DNA from: Myxococcales bacterium UBA1238
GTDB lineage: Bacteria > Myxococcota_A > Bradymonadia > UBA7976 > UBA1532
Assembly (NCBI GenBank): GCA_002309015.1
Contig: DBWM01000061.1
Span: 1 to 7,355, forward strand
DNA: 7,355 bases
Reading direction: 5' to 3'
Shown: piece after piece, positions 1 through 5,227 of the stretch
Numbering within the stretch: the stretch's first letter is position 1
Layout of the letters: each line of letters begins with the position of its first letter
Translations under genes and position numbers: made by a program
The notes under the pieces: generated by a model
What the model was told of the DNA's origin: nothing
Seen by the model: the letters and a program-made list of their open reading frames with translations, nothing else
Databases searched by the model: none

Positions 1-57
1 TGATTTTGAAAATGGCCCACACAAAAAAATGAGGTCATTTTCAAAATCATTTGGGCC
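1..57. terminator. Perfect 14-bp inverted repeat, possible terminator of an upstream gene
   Basis: Bases 1-14 are the exact reverse complement of 36-49, giving a long A/T-rich stem with a 21-base loop. Bases 52-60 then read TGGGCCTTT, not a full T-tract, so this is not a textbook intrinsic terminator. The window begins inside or at the edge of the element, so its left limit is unknown. A terminator of a gene to the left, an operator for the gene at 150, or a mobile miniature element are all possible. The symmetry is seen directly; the role is inferred. Confidence 0.4.
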
Positions 58-149
58 TTTCGGGGTCAAAAAGATCGACTTAAAAATTGAAAACATGCTA
101 TTTCGGTAGCGGATTGCGGGCAGTTCATCCCCGCACCGAGGAGTTCAAC

Positions 150-893
150 ATGCCTAAATTCTGCGACAGGTCGGTTGCGAATATGCCCGCCGCTTATTTT
201 TATAACGCCATGCAATGTTTCGGTGAGCGCGTGAAAACGGTTCAGAGCGCGCAGCCGCGCCTGGAGCCTTTGCGGGACGAGCAGCAGAGACTCTTTGGCG
301 AGTTCGAGCATAAATATAAGGCATCCCAAAAGAGCCTGCTCACCGATGCGATCCGCAAAAAGGACGAAGCGCGCGACGCGATCGCCTACGTGATCGAGCA
401 TCAGGCCAGGCTCTGGGCCGAAAAGCTCCCCGACGAAGAGTACAGCATCCGCGGTCGCCGCGTTTATCAGGTTTTTAAGGATTTCCAGTTCCGCCCCAGC
501 GAAGCCCTGGTCGCCGAAAACGCCAAGATCGTGAACATGGAGCAGCGGTTTGCGGAGCCGGAGCTTGCAGGCGATCTCGCGGCCATGGGGCTTCTGGAGC
601 TCAATCAGCAGATGGCCTCGCTCACGGAAGAGATCGCGCAGCTCATGGCGCAGCGAAACGAAGAGCGCTCCGCCATCACCCCCGGTGAGATCAAGAAGAG
701 CCGCGATGCCCTCGAAGAGCATTACCGGCAGTTCATCACCTTCTTAAACGCGGTCCTGGAACTCCATCCCGAAGAGTCCCTCGAACAGGCCGCCCAGTTC
801 TACAACGCCGATTTCGCAAAGATTGAGGCTCAGATTCAGCAGAGCCGCAAAAAGGGCCCCAACAACAAAAAGGACGAAGGGGAAGAGGGCTGA
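150..893 (+). CDS. DUF6261-like helical protein of unknown function
   Basis: A 247-residue, probably cytoplasmic protein with no signal peptide or membrane segment. The ATG at 150 was chosen because GAGGAG (138-143) lies 6 bases upstream; the frame stays open back to a TTG at 87, but that start has no comparable ribosome site. The protein is strongly helical and charged: coiled-coil-like stretches cover about residues 25-95 and 145-235, and the tail from about 233 is Lys/Asp/Glu/Gly-rich and probably disordered. The pattern KYKASQKSLLTDAIRKKDEARD (roughly 55-76) recalls the DUF6261 family, common in Bacteroidota and without an assigned biochemical role. I recall the family only from its general pattern, so the assignment is tentative; the reality of the gene is much surer. 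It converges on the next gene with a 98-bp gap and has no obvious partner. Confidence 0.85.
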   Translation: MPKFCDRSVANMPAAYFYNAMQCFGERVKTVQSAQPRLEPLRDEQQRLFGEFEHKYKASQKSLLTDAIRKKDEARDAIAYVIEHQARLWAEKLPDEEYSIRGRRVYQVFKDFQFRPSEALVAENAKIVNMEQRFAEPELAGDLAAMGLLELNQQMASLTEEIAQLMAQRNEERSAITPGEIKKSRDALEEHYRQFITFLNAVLELHPEESLEQAAQFYNADFAKIEAQIQQSRKKGPNNKKDEGEEG

Positions 894-991
894 AAGCGCC
901 CGCGCCTGATGAAGCCAGCGCCCGCGATGAACCCGCGAGCGCGCTTTGCCGGTTGGGAATGGTGGCTGGGAATGTGAGGGAATGAAAAGGA
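894..991. other. Convergent intergenic spacer with short direct repeats
   Basis: This 98-bp spacer lies between two convergent genes. It holds a 10-bp direct repeat AGCGCCCGCG at 895-904 and 917-926, and three copies of GGGAATG at 955-961, 968-974 and 978-984. G+C-rich self-complementary fragments are present, but no stem is followed by a T-run on either strand, so I do not call a terminator. No small gene is visible. Confidence 0.4.
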
Positions 992-1993
992 TTAGGCGCG
1001 GTGGGCACCGATGGCGAACTGGAGCTTGGGCATCTCGGAAACGATGTAAATATGCTTGTAGGGCTGGCGAGTATCTCTTCCCTGGGAAGCAATCGAGATG
1101 ATCGACGAGAGGCTCACGGGGACGTTGGAGTTGACGAAGCAGACATTGAGGAGTTCGCTCTGAACGTTGAGCTTCCCGGCATTCAGCGTCATGCCCGCTT
1201 CAGTGAGGGCGTGGCAGGCGTCGGTCGGAGAGAATCCCTTCGCAGGACCGCCGAGCTTGTAATCGATGATCGAGCTGCCTTTGTCGACCGCCTGTGCTGC
1301 GCCTTTGCTGCTGGTGGCGAGAGGGGCAACCCGTTCCTTGGCGAACGCGAAATATTCGGTGACGGAAGCATTCATGGCACCTTTGACGTCCGTGATGCGG
1401 ATGTCGGCGGGGGCGGTGAAGCGGTTTTCCGTCGAGATGAAACGATTGGTCAGGATGAGCAGGCTGTCTCCACGGGTGCTGCCGGCACGACGGATGAGGC
1501 AGACGCCGTCAGCCGTCTTCTGATACAGACAATCCCCAACCGAGGTGCCGTAGGTCTGCTCAAGCAGAACCAGCGCGATCTTGAGTTCGCAATATGCACG
1601 GCAGGCGGTTTCGAGATGCGTGTGCGCCCATGATTCCGGGTATTTCATGGATTTCCTGGCGAGATCGTCTCCTTTGGTGGTCGGTCCCCCCAATCCGTCT
1701 CCTTGCTTGTAAACGGCGATGACGTCGGCCGTGAAAATTCCGCCCTGCTCTTTGTACCAATCCTCAAAGCAGGTCACGAATTTCTTCAGGATCATGGGGT
1801 AGGAAGGATTGCTGTGACGGTTGCCGTAGACGACATCCAGCTGCTTCACCGCAGCGTCGAGAGCGGTCAGTTTGGCCGACTTCTTCTTGAAGAAGCCACG
1901 AAACTTTGAAGTGGCTTTGGTCCACTTGCCGTAAGCGTCGCCTTCCAGAAAGTCGCGGGTGATGGTACGGGCTGAATCTGTAAAAACTGCCAT
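992..1993 (-). CDS. Unrecognised 333-residue protein
   Basis: I do not recognise this protein. The ATG at 1993 follows GGAGA with 4 bases between; an in-frame TTG at 2047 would add 18 residues but lacks a good ribosome site. There is no signal peptide or hydrophobic transmembrane run, so it is probably cytoplasmic. Visible traits are a basic patch near residues 24-41 (KWTKATSKFRGFFKKKSAK), a helical central segment around 120-150 with HTHLETACRAYCELK, a Ser/Ala-rich stretch near 225-242, and a C-terminal part rich in beta-type residues (about 275-333). Six cysteines sit at 75, 131, 135, 155, 165 and 260, with a seventh at 285, in no familiar zinc pattern. Its codons use fewer CGC/GCG-type triplets than the genes to the right, which might point to transfer or weak expression; I judged this by eye. 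It stands alone, convergent with the gene before it and divergent from the DksA-type gene. Confidence 0.82.
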   Translation of the reverse strand: MAVFTDSARTITRDFLEGDAYGKWTKATSKFRGFFKKKSAKLTALDAAVKQLDVVYGNRHSNPSYPMILKKFVTCFEDWYKEQGGIFTADVIAVYKQGDGLGGPTTKGDDLARKSMKYPESWAHTHLETACRAYCELKIALVLLEQTYGTSVGDCLYQKTADGVCLIRRAGSTRGDSLLILTNRFISTENRFTAPADIRITDVKGAMNASVTEYFAFAKERVAPLATSSKGAAQAVDKGSSIIDYKLGGPAKGFSPTDACHALTEAGMTLNAGKLNVQSELLNVCFVNSNVPVSLSSIISIASQGRDTRQPYKHIYIVSEMPKLQFAIGAHRA

Positions 1994-1996
1994 CGT

Positions 1997-2040
1997 TTCT
2001 CCAATCAATGTAAGGAGAAGAGTGAGAGACTCACATCTTC
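1997..2040 (-). promoter_or_regulatory. Leader with two competing hairpins over the ribosome site
   Basis: Reading the - strand, TTCTCC (2019-2014) is the exact complement of GGAGAA (2002-1997), which contains the Shine-Dalgarno sequence of the 333-residue protein, with an 11-base loop between. Immediately upstream, GTGAG and CTCAC (2034-2030 and 2026-2022) pair around a 3-base loop, and the flanking GAAG/CTTC (2040-2037 and 2020-2017) extends that stem. The upstream stem uses bases 2017-2019, which the anti-Shine-Dalgarno strand also needs, so the two folds exclude each other. The pairings are seen; regulation of translation is inferred, and stems this short can arise by chance. Confidence 0.35.
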
Positions 2041-2167
2041 CTGCCAATCAAACAAGTAAAGATGAGGAACCCTGCGCTCCTCTATGTAAAAACGATGACG
2101 AGTTTATAAAGGCTTCGCTCCATATGAAAGCGCTTTTCTCGTTCAAGAAAACTTTTTTCCTTTGATA

Positions 2168-2173
2168 TATAAT
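2168..2173 (+). promoter_or_regulatory. Consensus TATAAT -10 box of a candidate small RNA
   Basis: An exact TATAAT lies on the + strand at 2168-2173. No good -35 hexamer is found 16-18 bases upstream (the sequence there is A-rich), so this is half a promoter by sequence. Initiation would be near 2180. A tailed terminator about 130 bases further on strengthens the case for a short transcript. Confidence 0.4.
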
Positions 2174-2179
2174 GGGTTG

Positions 2180-2316
2180 CGAGGATTGATAGATGAAAAA
2201 AGGCTCCTTCTGATACCTGTCAGAACCTCCGGTTTTCTGCCTTTAAAAATGCGGTGACCGGACCCGCAACTGTGGGGACAGCTTTTAAAGCGCCCGACAA
2301 TGGTGAGGGCTTTTTT
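2180..2316 (+). ncRNA. Candidate structured small RNA or leader RNA
   Basis: This stretch lies between divergent genes, with a consensus -10 box before it and a T6-tailed hairpin at its end. Between them I can draw two consecutive stems. The first pairs CCGGT (2229-2233) with ACCGG (2257-2261) and, after an internal loop, CTGC (2237-2240) with GCGG (2251-2254). The second pairs CCCGC (2263-2267) with GTGGG (2272-2276) around the loop AACT. An alternative long-range pairing joins CTTTAAAA (2241-2248) to TTTTAAAG (2283-2290). The string CCGCAACTGT resembles part of the cobalamin riboswitch core, but the other conserved blocks, including the B12 box, are missing from their expected places. It could be a trans-acting RNA, an attenuated leader of the DksA-type gene 163 bp downstream, or a chance cluster. 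No family is assigned. Confidence 0.35.
2287..2316 (+). terminator. Weak Rho-independent terminator
   Basis: GCCC (2292-2295) pairs with GGGC (2307-2310), and AAA at 2287-2289 can extend the stem into the first Ts after a two-base bulge. Six Ts (2311-2316) follow directly. The stem is short and the 11-base loop is large, so efficiency is doubtful. It would end a + strand transcript starting near 2180, before the DksA-type gene. Confidence 0.4.
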
Positions 2317-2325
2317 AAGAGCTCT

Positions 2326-2378
2326 GGCGGTGGGCCGTCTTTTGCGGCGCCCCCGAGCGTTTCATTTTGTTCACCGCC
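2326..2378. repeat. 7-bp inverted repeat in the intergenic region
   Basis: GGCGGTG (2326-2332) is the exact reverse complement of CACCGCC (2372-2378), enclosing 39 bases. A smaller inner stem can form between GCCG (2334-2337) and CGGC (2345-2348). The flanking 2379-2440 region contains a run of nine Ts (2416-2424) preceded by TTGACC (2410-2415), a possible -35 box for the DksA-type gene, although no good -10 hexamer sits at the right distance. Function unknown. Confidence 0.3.
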
Positions 2379-2450
2379 GCGTACAAAAATGAAGCACGCC
2401 ACCTAAACGTTGACCTTTTTTTTTAATGCTGATCGTTTAAACTCCTGCGC

Positions 2451-2470
2451 CGTTTTCTGAAAACGAGGAG
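2451..2470 (+). promoter_or_regulatory. Small hairpin abutting the ribosome site of the DksA-type gene
   Basis: CGTTTT (2451-2456) and AAAACG (2460-2465) form a perfect 6-bp inverted repeat with a CTG loop. Its last base is the first G of GAGGAG (2465-2470), the ribosome binding site placed 8 bases before the GTG start. It could be a leader hairpin that sets ribosome access or a small operator. The GAGGAG is what fixes the GTG at 2479 as the start. Confidence 0.35.
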
Positions 2471-2478
2471 ATTTTGCA

Positions 2479-2883
2479 GTGGATCCCAAACAACAAGCGC
2501 ATTACCGGCAGCTTTTGACGCGCATGCAGTACGAACTGGAGAACAAGGACGCCATCAAGGCGGAGCCGATGCGCAACGATGACGTCACGCCGGTCGAGGA
2601 AGATGTGCAGCCCTACGTCGAGATGGAACAGTCGATCGCCTCTTCGCGGAATTTGAAGCTCGCATGCTCCATCGACGATATCCGCCACGCGCTCCAGGTG
2701 CTCCGCGAATCGCCCGACGATTACGGTTACTGCGAAGAATGCGACGAGCCCATCGAGGAGCGGCGGCTGGAACTGATGCCTTACGTGCGGCTTTGCGTGA
2801 GCTGTCAGCAGAAGGAAGAAGAGCGGGCGGCGGTTTATGCGGCGGGCGGTCGCAAATATGCGGGCGATTTTATTGACGAGTAA
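2479..2883 (+). CDS. DksA/TraR-family zinc-finger transcription regulator
   Basis: A 134-residue protein starting with GTG after GAGGAG. Family members enter the secondary channel of RNA polymerase and, with ppGpp in the case of DksA, shift transcription away from rRNA and towards biosynthesis promoters. The C-terminal zinc knuckle is complete: Cys85-x2-Cys88-x17-Cys106-x2-Cys109, inside the typical YGYCEECDEPIEERRLE context. Residues 1-80 are largely helical and acidic, matching the coiled-coil arm, although about 17 residues shorter overall than E. coli DksA (151). The DxxDxA motif at the arm tip of classical DksA is not evident; the corresponding part (about 33-46) reads NDDVTPVEEDVQPY. 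It may therefore be a paralogue with altered activity, so no symbol is given. Its last 14 bases overlap the end of the convergent lipoprotein gene. Confidence 0.93.
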   Translation: MDPKQQAHYRQLLTRMQYELENKDAIKAEPMRNDDVTPVEEDVQPYVEMEQSIASSRNLKLACSIDDIRHALQVLRESPDDYGYCEECDEPIEERRLELMPYVRLCVSCQQKEEERAAVYAAGGRKYAGDFIDE

Positions 2884-5095
2884 CTGAGGGCAGGGGCGCT
2901 GGGATCTCGCCCTGGATCACTTTGTATCGGGATCCCGCATTTAAAGTGAACCGCTCGGTCGTGCGATCCTGGTTCGGCCAGGTGACGGTCACTTCCGCTT
3001 CGCAATCGGCGCCCAGACCAAAATGTAAGATGCGGTCGTTCTGCGCGCCGTAATGGCCGTAACCTCCGGAAACCTCCTGGGTCTGCGAGGTTGAGGCGCT
3101 CTTTACGGTGACCCTGGCCCCGATGGCGAGGGGATTTGTGCCTTCCGCGCCCCTGAGATCGAGCTGAATCCAGTTGCCGTCCTGGCCCATCACGTTTTCA
3201 AAATAGCGGACTTCCGTGGTGCTGTAGCAATCGTGCGGACTGCTCGCATCGCAGCGCGACCGCGAATGCCCCACCACCAGATCGAGATCGCCGTCGCGGT
3301 CGAAATCCGCCGCAACCACGCCGTGACTGCGGTTATGCTCAAAGAAATCCTCGAGGGGCACCTCTTCAAACATCACCTGACCCCCTTCCGAGACGTTGTG
3401 ATAGAGATGCCCGTAGTTTCCCGCGTAGTCTGAAGCCCCAAGATAGAGATCGGGCCGCCCGTCGTTGTCGAAATCGAAGGCGGTGGCGGTCATATGGCCC
3501 TCGTCCCAGTTGGCTTGGGGATGTTGCATCGCGAGTCCCGTCGCTTCCCGGCCCGGGCGCTCGAAGCGGACGTCGTGTTCGCCGCTGTTCAGCAGAATTT
3601 CGGATTCATCGGATCCTTCGCCCGCCCACCAATGTTTGATTTCGGTGGTAAAGAGATCGATGTCGCCGTCGCCGTCAAAATCCGCGCAAACGGTCGCGGC
3701 GCTGTTGCCCCCCAGACGGAACGCCTCGCGATCCTGGCTGTGGGTCCAGTTGTTGCTGCATGAAATTAAAGGTGCGGGCACGTCGGCGCAGCCCGCGGCG
3801 CTGCGGTTCGACTGGCAATAGCAGCGGGCAAACTGGTTGTCGGTCCACGAGAAGTTCTGATCGTAGGCGTATCCGGAGGCGATGCTGCGGTTCTGGTAAG
3901 TTTCGCCGCCCTGCCAGAGGTGATTGGGGGCGCGCCCGTATGAAGCCGCGAGCAGTTCGGGGTATCCGTCGTCGTTTAAATCGCAGGCCGCCGCCGACCA
4001 TGCCACCGAATGGCCGAGCGCCTGGTTCAACTCGTTGATGTAATTCCAGTCCTTGGTCTGAAGCCCCATCGCGCGCGTGACGTTCTTGAATTCGCCCGCA
4101 GCGTTCCCCTGAAACAACGCGTCCTGCTCGCCATTCTGCGGCAGCCATAAATCGAGAAAGCCGTCGCGGTTAAAATCCGTAAACGCGGCGCCCCCGGGAT
4201 TCTTTTGCTTGCGCACGGCGCTCGAGGCGTCGACGAGATCGAAATGCCCCTGCCCGTCGTTCAAAAGGATCTCGCAGGATTCAGAGACGCTGATCGCTTC
4301 GCCACCCACGGTCACGCTCGCAGCCGAGCTCGCATCGAACCCCGTATAGAGATCGAGATCGCCGTCGTTGTCGACATCGCCGAACACCACCACGTCCATC
4401 GGCCGCCCGATCGGCGCGCTGTATTCATTGCGCACCGCCAAAAAGCCCGAGCTCACGGAGACGTCCGAAAATGCAGGCTGATCCTGAAGCTCGCCCTCAA
4501 ATTCTGCGGCCTCGTCCGCAAGCAGCTGTCCAAAATCGTTGTGCAAAAGCCAGGCCTGCCGCACGGGATTCTCGCCCAGGATGTCGGGCGTGTTTCCAGG
4601 TTGCCTCACCGCGAGATCGGGGAATCCGTCGTCGTCGAAGTCGCCCACGCTGAGCCGGCTCCCTGCGGCGGGGGCGTTGGCAAATTTTAAGGGGCGCTCT
4701 TTAAAGATCGCGTTTCCCGCGCTGTAGGCGGAACCCGGATTGCAGACGGGCGGAATCTGGGCATCGGTCTCTGCATCGGATTCGGCGTCAGATTCAGCGT
4801 CGGCGTCGGTATCCGCATCGGATTCGGCGTCAGATTCAGCGTCAGCGTCGGATTCGGCGTCGGATTCAGCATCCTGGGATGCATCTTCTTCTGAACTGTC
4901 GGCGCTGGCGTCTTCTACTGCGGTGTCTGCCGGGATTGCGCTGTCGGCCGTCGCATCTTTTGCGGGACCGGCATCTCTTCTCGGATTGTGGGGCGTTTCG
5001 GCATCGGATGCTGCGGCATCGAAATCGTCGTTATCGTCGTCGTCGCAGGCTGCAACAGCCAGGGCCAGAGCGGCCAGAAACAAGGTTTTGGGCAT
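2870..5095 (-). CDS. Secreted lipoprotein with seven FG-GAP/VCBS repeats and an ASPIC/UnbV domain
   Basis: A 741-residue surface or periplasmic lipoprotein. The ATG at 5095 is preferred over an in-frame ATG at 5101 because GGAGG (5106-5102) lies 6 bases before it but touches the other. A signal peptide ends in the lipobox AVAAC; the modified Cys is residue 17 and is followed by Asp residues. Residues about 20-115 are a low-complexity Asp/Ala/Glu/Ser linker. Seven repeats of the pattern D-x-D/N-x-D-G-x-x-D/E-L follow, near 152, 238, 305, 370, 470, 539 and 595. They are calcium-binding-type loops of an integrin-alpha-like beta propeller. The C-terminal region (about 638-730) matches ASPIC/UnbV, with NWIQLDLRG, GARVTV, ILHFGLG and VTWPNQ. 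A Cys-rich insert lies at about 425-446. The likely role is adhesion or ligand binding; the partner is unknown. The gene is monocistronic. Confidence 0.92.
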   Translation of the reverse strand: MPKTLFLAALALAVAACDDDDNDDFDAAASDAETPHNPRRDAGPAKDATADSAIPADTAVEDASADSSEEDASQDAESDAESDADAESDAESDADTDADAESDAESDAETDAQIPPVCNPGSAYSAGNAIFKERPLKFANAPAAGSRLSVGDFDDDGFPDLAVRQPGNTPDILGENPVRQAWLLHNDFGQLLADEAAEFEGELQDQPAFSDVSVSSGFLAVRNEYSAPIGRPMDVVVFGDVDNDGDLDLYTGFDASSAASVTVGGEAISVSESCEILLNDGQGHFDLVDASSAVRKQKNPGGAAFTDFNRDGFLDLWLPQNGEQDALFQGNAAGEFKNVTRAMGLQTKDWNYINELNQALGHSVAWSAAACDLNDDGYPELLAASYGRAPNHLWQGGETYQNRSIASGYAYDQNFSWTDNQFARCYCQSNRSAAGCADVPAPLISCSNNWTHSQDREAFRLGGNSAATVCADFDGDGDIDLFTTEIKHWWAGEGSDESEILLNSGEHDVRFERPGREATGLAMQHPQANWDEGHMTATAFDFDNDGRPDLYLGASDYAGNYGHLYHNVSEGGQVMFEEVPLEDFFEHNRSHGVVAADFDRDGDLDLVVGHSRSRCDASSPHDCYSTTEVRYFENVMGQDGNWIQLDLRGAEGTNPLAIGARVTVKSASTSQTQEVSGGYGHYGAQNDRILHFGLGADCEAEVTVTWPNQDRTTERFTLNAGSRYKVIQGEIPAPLPSVTRQ
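4773..4843 (-). repeat. 42-bp-period tandem repeat encoding the Asp-rich linker
   Basis: A 29-bp stretch at 4773-4801 recurs exactly at 4815-4843, a 42-bp (14-codon) period, inside a wider array of six-base units (GCGTCG/GCGTCA/GATTCA/GATTCG on the + strand) running from about 4758 to 4872. On the coding strand it yields alternating Asp-Ala-Glu-Ser-Asp residues just after the lipoprotein anchor. The period is a multiple of three, so copy-number changes would lengthen or shorten the stalk without breaking the frame. Confidence 0.8.
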
Positions 5096-5135
5096 GGGCA
5101 TCCTCCGTTTTTTGCGAGGTTGGAAATGGCGCGAG

Positions 5136-5141
5136 TCTATA
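5136..5141 (-). promoter_or_regulatory. Possible -10 box for the lipoprotein gene
   Basis: On the - strand TATAGA (5141-5136) lies in the 132-bp divergent spacer, about 40 bases before the lipoprotein start. No convincing -35 sequence accompanies it. The + strand operon must also start in this spacer, but I see only weak candidates, such as TTGGCT near 5149. Confidence 0.25.
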
Positions 5142-5227
5142 TCAGAAATTGGCTTTCGATGCGATGCGAGCTGTGAAAAGATAGGCGCCGTTTGTTCGTG
5201 GATTTTGCAAAAGGGAAGGAGCGCGTT

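Noticed and set aside
1..57. H-type pseudoknot using both complementary sets in the left-edge repeat
   Set aside because: Only two bases separate the 3' arm of the first stem from the second, too few to cross a 14-bp helix; the folds can only be alternatives.
66..722. 218-codon - strand open frame opposite the DUF6261-like gene
   Set aside because: Shadow frame of the + strand gene, which has the better start and coherent coiled-coil protein sequence.
1001..1633. Long + strand open frame opposite the 333-residue gene
   Set aside because: Antisense shadow: poor start context and unnatural composition, while the - strand frame has a proper ribosome site and plausible protein sequence.
2220..2402. 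60-codon - strand open frame, also open on the + strand, in the large intergenic gap
   Set aside because: No ribosome binding site and Pro/Gly-rich composition typical of chance; the region has stem-loops instead. A small gene cannot be fully excluded.
4205..4690. 161-codon + strand open frame opposite the lipoprotein gene
   Set aside because: Reflects the G+C-rich codon pattern of the opposite strand; the - strand frame has clear calcium-loop repeats here.
4758..4872. CRISPR array
   Set aside because: The repeats are in-frame coding hexamers with no unique spacers of uniform length.
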